Below are positions 16,307 through 23,692 of a stretch of DNA of 31,694 nucleotides, one piece after another (position 1 is the first letter of the stretch; every line of letters starts with the position of its first letter). Under the pieces are notes generated by a model. That model was not told the origin of the DNA and ran no database searches. It saw only the letters and a program-made list of their open reading frames with translations. Origin of the DNA: an uncultured Acetatifactor sp. (GTDB lineage Bacteria > Bacillota > Clostridia > Lachnospirales > Lachnospiraceae); assembly GCA_934426825.1 (NCBI GenBank), contig CAKRYI010000026.1, positions 1-31,694 on the forward strand, given 5' to 3'. The position numbers were made by a program, and so were the translations under genes.

Positions 16307-17627
16307 GCTTTTGTGATTCCCTTCCTGCTCTGTCCTCATAGTGATTGCGTTTCTGATACTTTCCGTCGCGTCTGCCGTCACGCTTTCCGTTGTAGCGTCC
16401 CTCGCGTTTCTTATCGTCCGTCCGGTTGTCTCTTCCCGCATTGGCGTTATTCTCCGCACGGTTGTCCCTGCGGTTTTCTCTTTCTCTTGCGGCACTGAAG
16501 TTGTTCTCACCGTGATTGTCCCTTGCGGCGTTGGAATGATTCTCACCGCGGTTGTCCCTGTTTTCCCGATTGTCGCGATTTTCACGGTTCTCCCGATTTT
16601 CAGAACGGTCACCCCGGCGGTTTCCCTGATAATTTCTGGGTTTGCGGTTTTCACGGTTATCGCGGTTATCCGGGCGTCTTTCCTGTCTGAACTCCTTCGC
16701 CTCCGCTTTCTCCTCCTGCGCCTCTATCTGGATTTCCTCAATTTCTTCCTGCTCCAGACGCTCTAACTCTTTCATTTCCTCTTTGGACAAATCCATTTTT
16801 TCTTTTCTGCCGTGTTTTCTCTTAAACTGGAGCCTGTCCACCTCATATTCGTGAATTTCTTTTTCGTCGTTGACGTCGACAATCACTTTTACAAGCTGAC
16901 GAAGCACATTGACACTCTGTACTTCCCCTTTCAGTCCGTCGTCCGTTGTCACATAATCGCCCACGTTGGGAAGCCTTCTGTTCAACTCCTCGTAAGTCTC
17001 TTCTTCGTTCTTCAAACAGCACATCAATCTGCCGCACACACCGGAAATCTTGGTGGGATTCAGGGACAGATTCTGTTCCTTTGCCATCTTAATGGATACC
17101 GGCACGAAATCCGACAGATAGCTGTGGCAGCATAAGGGTCTGCCGCAGATACCGATGCCGCCCATAATTTTGGTCTCGTCACGGACGCCAATCTGGCGCA
17201 GCTCGATTCGGGTCTTAAACACGCTCGCCAAATCCTTTACCAGTTCACGGAAATCAATTCTTCCATCAGCGGTAAAATAAAAAAGAACTTTATTGTTGTC
17301 AAAGGTGTACTCCGCATCAATCAGTTTCATTTCCAGACCGTGCTTGCGGATTTTTTCCAGACAAATCTGAAAGGCTTCCTTCTCCCTGCCTTTATTGGAT
17401 GCCTCCTGCTCATCGTCTCTCTCGGTTGCCAAACGAATCACCGGCTTTAACGGCTGAACCACCTTGTCGTCCTCCACCTCGCGGTTGCCGGAAACAACGG
17501 TTCCGTATTCAATTCCTCTGGCGGTCTCCACGATAACGTGGTCGCCTCTCTTTATCTCATAATTCATGGGGTCAAAGAAATACACTTTGCCCGCAGTGCG
17601 AAATCTTACTCCGATTACTTTTGTCAT
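16272..17627 (-). CDS. ricT: RicT/YaaT, PSP1-domain protein with long repetitive tail
   Basis: A 451-residue protein of the PSP1 family. In B. subtilis, RicT with RicA and RicF forms a complex that carries Fe-S clusters, promotes RNase Y-dependent RNA processing and influences sporulation entry. The cysteine cluster is intact (C161, C166, C167, C198, C203, C204 in GICGRPLCC and GVCGRLMCC). The conserved part ends near residue 290. A Glu-rich helix and about 130 residues of RDN/REN/RNR-type repeats follow, far beyond the usual family length. The tail is basic and disordered and may bind RNA. The gene sits in its conserved place after holB. Confidence 0.93.
   Translation of the reverse strand: MTKVIGVRFRTAGKVYFFDPMNYEIKRGDHVIVETARGIEYGTVVSGNREVEDDKVVQPLKPVIRLATERDDEQEASNKGREKEAFQICLEKIRKHGLEMKLIDAEYTFDNNKVLFYFTADGRIDFRELVKDLASVFKTRIELRQIGVRDETKIMGGIGICGRPLCCHSYLSDFVPVSIKMAKEQNLSLNPTKISGVCGRLMCCLKNEEETYEELNRRLPNVGDYVTTDDGLKGEVQSVNVLRQLVKVIVDVNDEKEIHEYEVDRLQFKRKHGRKEKMDLSKEEMKELERLEQEEIEEIQIEAQEEKAEAKEFRQERRPDNRDNRENRKPRNYQGNRRGDRSENRENRENRDNRENRDNRGENHSNAARDNHGENNFSAARERENRRDNRAENNANAGRDNRTDDKKREGRYNGKRDGRRDGKYQKRNHYEDRAGRESQKHDNQSNPSERE
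16330..16690 (-). repeat. Degenerate tandem repeat coding the Arg/Asn/Glu tail of RicT
   Basis: Short repeats built on CGGGAxAAC-like units encode RDNRENRD and related strings. The low complexity also keeps a second reading frame open for more than 300 bases, which wrongly extends the next gene. Confidence 0.75.
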
Positions 17628-17679
17628 CTATCTACCTCACCTGTTAACATTCGCCGTTCACCCGCGGCTTATCACTCTC

Positions 17680-17698
17680 TGTCCCCGACTTGGGGACA
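17680..17698. other. Hairpin in the holB-ricT gap
   Basis: TGTCCCC and GGGGACA are perfect complements around a five-base loop, in the 127-base space before ricT. No T-run follows. It may be an mRNA stability or regulatory hairpin in the 5' leader of ricT. Confidence 0.5.
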
Positions 17699-17754
17699 CT
17701 GACAATCACTATATTAACATACTTCCCGCAAAAAAACCACCATGACAATCCGCA

Positions 17755-18747
17755 TCAGCCAAACTCTTTAATCGTCAGCATCAAAAGTTCCATGGTCAGT
17801 TCAAAATTCACATTGGCATTCAGACGGTTCTTCGCCTTCTCCAGCGCTTCAATCACCGTCTCGATTCCCTCATAACTGCTCCGTCCCGCGATTTTACGAA
17901 GCGCCTGTATCTCGTCCCGGAACACCAAATGATTGACATCATTGGTTGCCTTGAAAAGAAGGACGTCCCGGTACCAGATTTCCATAATATCCAGATAATC
18001 GCTGACTTCCAGCTTATAGTCGTTAATCTTTTTAATGGCTGCAACTATCTCGTTCAGCTCCATATCCTGTATATATTTTAACAGAGACACCGCCTCTGTC
18101 TTGACATTCTCAAAATCCTCACTGGAGGCGAGCATTCTTGCCTTGCCGATATTTCCTCTGGCAAACGCCACGCAGACCTCCGCCTTGTAGTCCGGCACCT
18201 GCATTTCTTCCATTAAATATTTTCTGACAAGGTTGTCAGCTACCGGTTTCATGTTTAATACCACGCATCTGCTCAAAATGGTGGAGAGCAAAGAATTGAC
18301 ATTGGTGGTGAGCAGCAAAATTACCACATATTCGGGCGGCTCCTCCAGCGTCTTTAAAATGGCATTCTGCGCCTGCACCGTCATCTTCTCCGCTTCATTG
18401 ATAATATATATTTTGTAGGGACTGCTGTAAGGTTTGATGGCTACATCATTATTGACCTGCGCCCGGATGTCATCCACGCTGATGGTATTGGGCTTTTCGT
18501 GGGTCACTCTGATAATATCCGGCTGGTTATCGGATAATGCCTGCTTGCAGGAATGACACTTCTGGCAGGGATTTACCCCTTCCTCCTCACACTGCAATGC
18601 CATGGCAAAAATTCTGGCAATAAATTCCTTGCCGGAATATTTTTCTCCGTTGATAATATACGCATGGGAAATTTTCTTGGTTTCCAGTGCGTTCTGCAAA
18701 TGCTCCTTAATCTGTTCCTGTCCGATAATATCCCGAAAATCTGCCAT
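17755..18747 (-). CDS. holB: DNA polymerase III delta-prime subunit
   Basis: A 330-residue clamp-loader subunit of the AAA+ type. It contains DFRDIIGQEQIKEHLQNAL, a degenerate P-loop (GEKYSGKE), the zinc-binding cysteine group CEEEGVNPCQKCHSC, IINEAEKMTVQAQNAILKTLEEPP, and SRC at the sensor region. The degenerate P-loop fits delta-prime, which usually does not hydrolyse ATP. It starts 12 bases after yaaR and precedes ricT, as in B. subtilis. Confidence 0.94.
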   Translation of the reverse strand: MADFRDIIGQEQIKEHLQNALETKKISHAYIINGEKYSGKEFIARIFAMALQCEEEGVNPCQKCHSCKQALSDNQPDIIRVTHEKPNTISVDDIRAQVNNDVAIKPYSSPYKIYIINEAEKMTVQAQNAILKTLEEPPEYVVILLLTTNVNSLLSTILSRCVVLNMKPVADNLVRKYLMEEMQVPDYKAEVCVAFARGNIGKARMLASSEDFENVKTEAVSLLKYIQDMELNEIVAAIKKINDYKLEVSDYLDIMEIWYRDVLLFKATNDVNHLVFRDEIQALRKIAGRSSYEGIETVIEALEKAKNRLNANVNFELTMELLMLTIKEFG

Positions 18748-18759
18748 ATCCGCTCCTCG

Positions 18760-19200
18760 TTAAGTAAAAATATCCAACAACAGTCCTCTGATTTCTCCGA
18801 TTTTATTTAAGATGGCAAGGTTATCCTGTTCATCCTTCATCAATTCCTGTGCCAGCTGGTCTAAATTTTCATCCACCAGACGGATGATTCCGTACACCCG
18901 GTGGCGTCCGCGCCTGTCCAGAAAATTCTCTCTGGAAAAGGAGTGGGACCTTGTCACGACCTCGTTCAGAAACTCTTTTACCAGTCCCCTGTAATGCCGC
19001 ATATCCTTTACGTCCCGGCGCTTGGCGAGCTTTTCGCCCTCCTCGGTAATCTGTTCCATCAGACCTGCCAGCTTTTCCTGCAGTTCCGCTTCCTGTATAT
19101 GGCTGGCGAGCATGAATTTAAAGCTGCCGTCGGTAGGCGCCGCCTGCTTCGTCTGCTCCACCGGCATGTTCTGCGTTACCTGATTCACTTTAATATCCAT
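18760..19200 (-). CDS. yaaR: YaaR family protein (DUF327)
   Basis: A 146-residue protein. It matches DUF327 proteins in length and in the segments FKFMLASHIQEAELQEKL, YRGLVKEFLNEVVTRSHSF and GRHRVYGIIRLVDENLDQL. Its function is unknown; it is largely helical and soluble. It is consistently found beside holB in Firmicutes, as here. A perfect 13-base palindrome lies in the 65-base gap before it. Confidence 0.9.
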   Translation of the reverse strand: MDIKVNQVTQNMPVEQTKQAAPTDGSFKFMLASHIQEAELQEKLAGLMEQITEEGEKLAKRRDVKDMRHYRGLVKEFLNEVVTRSHSFSRENFLDRRGRHRVYGIIRLVDENLDQLAQELMKDEQDNLAILNKIGEIRGLLLDIFT

Positions 19201-19252
19201 TCTCCCACCTGCCTTTCCGTCACTGCTTTTCGCTCTGTATAACTGATATATC

Positions 19253-19265
19253 GGTCACTGTGACC
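19253..19265. repeat. Perfect 13-base palindrome GGTCACTGTGACC
   Basis: The arms GGTCAC and GTGACC flank one central base, directly after the stop codon of the guanylate-kinase-like gene and 53 bases before yaaR. It could be an operator or part of a short hairpin; no T-run follows. Confidence 0.4.
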
Positions 19266-19853
19266 TCAAATATTATCTTTTATGTATGCTCTGATTTCCT
19301 CGATACACTCTTTCAGCGTATCGTTGCAAAAACGTGCCACATTGCCCGCCTCCGCTATCTTTTCCTCAGAGAAATCTTTGCTGTCCGCCAGAAATCTGCG
19401 GCACATCTCCTCGTACTTCGGCTGTGGCTGTCTGCGCTCTCTGTCCAGCGCCCGTTGCAACCGAACGCCGTCGTCCACCTCCACTAAAACGGGCAGGACA
19501 TTGCTTTTTCCGAAATACGCACTCAGCTTGTGGTATGCCTCCAGCGTACCAATCACAAGATAGCTTTTGTGCTCCAGTTGAATCTGTCCGTCATCCACCG
19601 TGAAATAGCGCCACAGTCCATACACCGTGTCATACGCTCTGTCCTCGATGACCTTTCCCGAAGCCTTTAATTTTTGGAAATTTTCTTCATCCGTAAAAAA
19701 ATATTCCACCCCATTCTCTTCACCCTCGCGAATGGGGCGGGTCGTATATGGCACGATAGTTTCACATCCTATCGTGCCATCCTCCAGCAATTCTTTGAAA
19801 ATAGTATCCTTCCCCGTGGAACTTTTTCCCATAAGACATACAATTTTGCCCAT
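19266..19853 (-). CDS. Guanylate kinase-like protein (Gmk paralogue)
   Basis: A 195-residue P-loop kinase of the guanylate kinase fold. The P-loop reads GKSSTGKDT, differing from the classic GPSGxGKST. The GMP-binding signature is clear: YTTRPIREGEENGVEYFF. It most likely phosphorylates GMP or a related nucleotide. Because the usual gmk lies beside rpoZ in Firmicutes, this is probably a second copy with a changed role. Its ATG overlaps the pyruvate kinase stop by one base (TAATG). It occupies the place held by tmk in the B. subtilis cluster. Confidence 0.85.
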   Translation of the reverse strand: MGKIVCLMGKSSTGKDTIFKELLEDGTIGCETIVPYTTRPIREGEENGVEYFFTDEENFQKLKASGKVIEDRAYDTVYGLWRYFTVDDGQIQLEHKSYLVIGTLEAYHKLSAYFGKSNVLPVLVEVDDGVRLQRALDRERRQPQPKYEEMCRRFLADSKDFSEEKIAEAGNVARFCNDTLKECIEEIRAYIKDNI

Positions 19854-21280
19854 TATTTTACCTCAACGACGCGAATCATATTCGTTTTGCCCACGATACC
19901 GAGGGGCACGCCCGCCGTGATTACCACCACGTCTCCGGCTTTCACATAGCCTGCTTTTTTCGCTTCCTCCACTGCGTCATTGAACAGTTCTTCCGTTGTC
20001 TCCTCTTTTTTAATCAACACCGGATTCACGCCCCATAGCAGATTCAACTGTGCGCAGACTCTCTCGCTCATGGCGCAGCCGATAATCGGACAGCTCGGCT
20101 TGAACTGGGAAATGGACGCTGCGGTAAAGCCGGACAGCGTTACCGTGATAATGGCTGCTGCCTCCAAATCCATTGCCGTGGAACAGGTTGCATAGGCGAT
20201 TGCCGTGGTAATATCCTTTTTCTCATCCGTACAGCGTAGATTCATTCTTCTTCTGTAGTCAATATCCTTTTCTGCACTCTCCGCAATTCTCGCCATGGTC
20301 TTCACGGCTTCCACCGGATACAGTCCGGCAGCGCTCTCTCCGGAAAGCATAATGGCGGTGGTTCCGTCATAAATGGCATTGGCAATATCTGTTGCTTCCG
20401 CTCTGGTCGGTCTGGGATTCTTAATCATGGACTCCAGCATCTGGGTAGCGGTAATAACGTGCTTGCCCTTCTTGTTCGCCATCTTAATCATCTTTTTCTG
20501 TAAAATAGGAACTTCCTCCAACGGAATCTCAACGCCCATATCGCCACGCGCCACCATAACGCCGTCGGATACATCCAGGATTTCCTCCAGATTCTGGATT
20601 CCCTGCATATTCTCAATCTTGGCAATAATTTTCATATCGCTTCCGCTGTCCTTAAGAATCTGTCTGACCTCCAGAATATCCTCCTTGGTTCTTGCAAAGG
20701 AAGCCGCCAGAAACTCAAATCCCATCTCCGCACCGAACACAATATCCGCTTTGTCCACTTCGCTGATATACGGCATGGAAAGAATGGCGCCGGGCACATT
20801 CACGCCCTTGTGGTTTGACACGAATCCGCCGTTGATGACATTGCAGACAATCTCCTCGCCTTTGATGTCCGTAACCTCCATTTCAATCAGACCGTCGTCA
20901 ATCAGAATGGTCGTTCCCACTGTTATGTCGTTTTTCAGCTTTTTATAGGATATGGTTGCCTTCTCGGCAGTTCCCATCATTTCTTCCGTGGTGAGAATAA
21001 AAGTCTGTCCTGCAACCAGCTCTACCCTGCCTCCCTCAAAATCGCGGAGACGGATTTCCGGTCCCTTGGTGTCCAACATGGTTGCTACCGGAAGTTTCAA
21101 TTCCTCTCTGACTTTCAGCACTCGCTCAAACTTTGCCTTCTGCTCCTCATGTGTTCCATGGGAAAAATTGAAACGTGCCACGTTCATTCCCGCAAGCATC
21201 AGTTCCTTCAACCGTTCCTCGCTTTCACTGGCAGGTCCGATCGTACAAATGATTTTTGTCTTTCTCATTCTATTTTCCAT
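19853..21280 (-). CDS. pyk: Pyruvate kinase
   Basis: A 475-residue enzyme that converts phosphoenolpyruvate and ADP to pyruvate and ATP in glycolysis. It contains TKIICTIGPAS, NFSHGTHEE, the catalytic-site segment MKIIAKIENMQGIQNLEEIL, MVARGDMGVEIP and TRAEATDIANAIYDG. It lacks the extra C-terminal PEP-utiliser-like domain of Bacillus Pyk. The open frame starts at 21280, but the ATG at 21268 gives the family-typical MRKTKIICTIGPAS and may be the real start. It lies 35 bases after the decarboxylase gene and is coupled to the guanylate-kinase-like gene. Confidence 0.96.
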   Translation of the reverse strand: MENRMRKTKIICTIGPASESEERLKELMLAGMNVARFNFSHGTHEEQKAKFERVLKVREELKLPVATMLDTKGPEIRLRDFEGGRVELVAGQTFILTTEEMMGTAEKATISYKKLKNDITVGTTILIDDGLIEMEVTDIKGEEIVCNVINGGFVSNHKGVNVPGAILSMPYISEVDKADIVFGAEMGFEFLAASFARTKEDILEVRQILKDSGSDMKIIAKIENMQGIQNLEEILDVSDGVMVARGDMGVEIPLEEVPILQKKMIKMANKKGKHVITATQMLESMIKNPRPTRAEATDIANAIYDGTTAIMLSGESAAGLYPVEAVKTMARIAESAEKDIDYRRRMNLRCTDEKKDITTAIAYATCSTAMDLEAAAIITVTLSGFTAASISQFKPSCPIIGCAMSERVCAQLNLLWGVNPVLIKKEETTEELFNDAVEEAKKAGYVKAGDVVVITAGVPLGIVGKTNMIRVVEVK

Positions 21281-21315
21281 ACCTTTCCGTCAGCCCCCTG
21301 TCTTTCTTTTCGTTC

Positions 21316-22746
21316 TCACACCCTGATTATTTTTATGTGAGTAATACCGTCTACAGTTTCTACTCCCTGAACCTTCAAATGCTGCTTCTCATAAGCTAAA
21401 ATTTGATCACATTTCTCCCCGGTCAAAACCTCCCCCGGTACTAGCAAAGGTATTCCGGGCGGATACAGATTGACAAATTCACCGACCGCTTTTCCCACTG
21501 CCTCCTGCAAGGGTATGCTTTCCCCCGGCATATCCCATGCTTTACTGAGCGGAATCGCTGCAGACTCCGCGGAATCATTTCCTTTTATTACAGCGGAATC
21601 GGTCTTTGGCAAATCCGGTGTCAAACTGCCGTCCTGCATCTGCCCGTCAATGTCCAAAAGTGCATCCGTCATTCTGCGGTATGCTTCCTCACCGTCCGAT
21701 ACGGTAAACATTGCAAGGCAATATGTTCCGGCTGCCATCTCTAATTGCAAATGATACTTCTCTAATAGAATATCATATAATGTCTGTCCGGACAAACCAA
21801 ACTTTTTCGTGGAAATCACAAGTTTTCCGATGTCCTGCTCTCCCCTCTGCCATGGCAGAAATTTCAGGCATCTGCACGCTGATAATTGTTCCAGCATACT
21901 TTCATATTGCCGTTCAAACTGTTCAAAAAGAGTATCGCCGCTCTTTTCCATAATGGTTAACGCATTATCGATACTTGCCATCAGAACATAGGATGGGCTG
22001 CTGGACTGGTAGATATGCAGAAAACGCTTTAATCTGTCCCGGTCTATCAACGACCCGTTCACATGTAAAAGGGCGGTCTGTGTCATGGACGGCAGCGTCT
22101 TATGCAGACTGTGAATGACTAAATCGGCGCCGGACCGGCAACTGTTTTTCCCCAACTCCTCTCTCCATCCAAGATGGGCTCCGTGCGCTTCATCCACAAT
22201 CAGCGGTATTCCCCTGTCGTGCACAACCTTTGCAATTTCCCCTATGGAAGCAATCCTTCCTTCGTAGGTAGGTGAAACCAGTAAAACTGCTTTGATATTC
22301 GGCTGACTTTTCAATGCGTCATACACCTGCGAGGGTGTAATGACTCCATTGATATCATACTCCCCCAAGACCTCCGGATACAGATAAGAAATCGTTAAAT
22401 TTCTAAGATATGCTGCATGATATGCTGATTTATGACAATTTCTTGCCATCAGAATGTGGCCGCCCTCCGGTACTGCCGCGCTGACTGCGCTTAAAATACC
22501 GGATGTGCTGCCATTCACCAAATAAAAACTCTCCTCGGAACCGTAGAGCGCTGCTGCCTTCTGCTGCAGCGTAAGTAAAATTTCTTCTGCCTGATGCAGA
22601 TTGTCGAAGCCTTCTATTTCCGTAATATCCATCTGCATCACCTGCTCAGGCATTTCTCCGTATATTCTTCTCTTATGCCCCGGCATATGATACGGATAAT
22701 AATCCGACGCCGCATACTGCTTCAGTTTATCATATAAATGCTCCAC
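21316..22746 (-). CDS. Orn/Lys/Arg decarboxylase family, PLP-dependent (YaaO/SpeA type)
   Basis: A 476-residue fold-type I PLP enzyme of the short decarboxylase class that includes B. subtilis YaaO and SpeA. The Schiff-base lysine is K216 in HSLHKTLPS, the PLP-pyridine Asp is D185 in VDEAHGAHLGW, and the N-terminus reads YPYHMPGHKR. It decarboxylates arginine, lysine or ornithine to a polyamine precursor; which one cannot be told. It starts three bases after the HD-domain gene. The position next to the yaaR-holB cluster is conserved. Confidence 0.9.
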   Translation of the reverse strand: MEHLYDKLKQYAASDYYPYHMPGHKRRIYGEMPEQVMQMDITEIEGFDNLHQAEEILLTLQQKAAALYGSEESFYLVNGSTSGILSAVSAAVPEGGHILMARNCHKSAYHAAYLRNLTISYLYPEVLGEYDINGVITPSQVYDALKSQPNIKAVLLVSPTYEGRIASIGEIAKVVHDRGIPLIVDEAHGAHLGWREELGKNSCRSGADLVIHSLHKTLPSMTQTALLHVNGSLIDRDRLKRFLHIYQSSSPSYVLMASIDNALTIMEKSGDTLFEQFERQYESMLEQLSACRCLKFLPWQRGEQDIGKLVISTKKFGLSGQTLYDILLEKYHLQLEMAAGTYCLAMFTVSDGEEAYRRMTDALLDIDGQMQDGSLTPDLPKTDSAVIKGNDSAESAAIPLSKAWDMPGESIPLQEAVGKAVGEFVNLYPPGIPLLVPGEVLTGEKCDQILAYEKQHLKVQGVETVDGITHIKIIRV

Positions 22747-22749
22747 TTT

Positions 22750-23328
22750 TTAACCGGTCTCCCCTGTTCTTTTATCCCGTAATTTCTGTATGATGGCTCC
22801 ATGTCCTTTGTGGAAATGAAAAGTCTCCATCAACGAACACCACTTATCCGCCATGGTGACAATCCAGCCCTCCCGGTATACCGGAGGCACAATGGTAAGG
22901 GGCCACATATGCTTCTTAATAATATCCTTTTCCCTGTCCGTCAGTCGATATTCCTTGGAAGCGTTCCGCAGTGCCCTGCCGGGATGATAAAAACCGTGCA
23001 GATTGTGCGGGTTGATATGGTCCTTGTCATGCCAGTCATATAAAAAGTAATCGTGAAGCAACGCCCCTCTGACTAATTCCCGGCGATTGCAGGGAATGTG
23101 CAGACGGCGGCTGATTTCCAGACTGCATTTGGCAACGTTCAGACAATGGCTGTTCACCGTCATGTTTCCATGCTGGATATGCTCCCTTGTCTTCCGGAAA
23201 TTCCGAGACTGCAATATATCTGTCGCGTTCCGGCGTATTTCCCTCCGAAGACTTCTCTGTTCTTCAAATTTTTTCTTCCAGCGCTCCCTGTCCTTGGCGG
23301 AACGTCTCGCAATACTTCCCGATTTCAT
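22750..23328 (-). CDS. HD-domain phosphohydrolase-like protein
   Basis: A 192-residue protein with a basic N-terminal region (about 1-50) and an HD domain. The metal site is seen in NSHCLNVAKCSLEISRR and LLHDYFLYDW, followed by HGFYHPGRALRNA and TMADKWCSLMETF. Such short HD proteins hydrolyse phosphoesters, often of nucleotides; the substrate is unknown. The ATG has GGGGAAAG just upstream. It is the first gene of the run toward rsmI and sits directly downstream of one copy of the 38-bp promoter/dyad repeat. Confidence 0.85.
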   Translation of the reverse strand: MKSGSIARRSAKDRERWKKKFEEQRSLRREIRRNATDILQSRNFRKTREHIQHGNMTVNSHCLNVAKCSLEISRRLHIPCNRRELVRGALLHDYFLYDWHDKDHINPHNLHGFYHPGRALRNASKEYRLTDREKDIIKKHMWPLTIVPPVYREGWIVTMADKWCSLMETFHFHKGHGAIIQKLRDKRTGETG

Positions 23329-23352
23329 AACTTTCCCCTTTTCCCAACTGCG

Positions 23353-23390
23353 CTTGCCGGCTTGGATTCTGCTATTGCAGAATCATTATA
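23353..23390 (-). repeat. 38-bp promoter/dyad repeat, copy A (before the HD gene)
   Basis: Read on the minus strand, the unit is TATAAT, then the dyad GATTCTGC AATA GCAGAATC, then CAAGCCGGCAAG. It is identical to 23488-23525, 135 bases away. TATAAT abuts the dyad, so a transcript from it would start inside the dyad. The -35 position here (GCTTCC) is poor. Confidence 0.8.
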
Positions 23391-23452
23391 CTGTGAACGC
23401 AGAAAAGGAAGCGTCCTGGAGGGACATTTACTTTTCAAGTCACAGCTTAAAT

Positions 23453-23513
23453 ATAATCCGCCATGAAATGGCGGCAAGACGGCTACCCTTGCCGGCTTGG
23501 ATTCTGCTATTGC
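23453..23513 (-). ncRNA. Candidate short structured RNA or leader between the two 38-bp repeats
   Basis: A good promoter (23520-23548) would start a transcript near 23513. The transcript can form CGGCAAG paired with CTTGCCG, or CCGCCAT paired with ATGGCGG over a three-base loop. The two stems share bases and exclude each other. ATTATATTT follows, a weak U-tract. It may be a small RNA or an attenuator ahead of the HD gene; expression is not shown. Confidence 0.35.
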
Positions 23514-23525
23514 AGAATCATTATA
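23488..23525 (-). repeat. 38-bp promoter/dyad repeat, copy B
   Basis: This is an exact second copy of the unit at 23353-23390. Here TATAAT has a good -35 partner. The 23329-23692 gap has no gene that I can support; it contains both copies, the hairpins between them, and about 140 AT-rich bases with nothing recognised. Confidence 0.8.
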
Positions 23526-23548
23526 TTACGAAACCTTCCACTTTTCAA
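23520..23548 (-). promoter_or_regulatory. Sigma-A type promoter reading into the repeat region and HD gene
   Basis: TTGAAA (23543-23548), 17-base spacer, TATAAT (23520-23525). The palindrome GATTCTGC AATA GCAGAATC begins at the next base and would cover the start site, a classic operator position. Confidence 0.65.
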
Positions 23549-23692
23549 TTCCTATGTCCGCTTGAGTTTCCGCAGTTTTATGCACATAACCTTGTTTTTG
23601 TGGGCATCATATAAACAACTTTCAAAAAATGCTCAAAGTATGAGATATGTTTTTGATTCAGCTACAACAACTCATATATTTGTTTCAAAATC

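Noticed and set aside
16307..16654. N-terminal extension of trmN6 by 116 codons
   Set aside because: The extra residues (Thr/Ile/Arg-rich) are an out-of-frame reading of the ricT repeat tail. The family-typical protein starts at ATG 16306 with a ribosome binding site.
23353..23525. CRISPR array
   Set aside because: Only two repeat copies exist, the 97-base interval is far too long for a spacer, and no cas genes are present.
23087..23614. Plus-strand 175-residue open frame covering the 38-bp repeats
   Set aside because: It runs antisense through the HD gene and the intergenic hairpins, with low-likelihood composition and no ribosome binding site.
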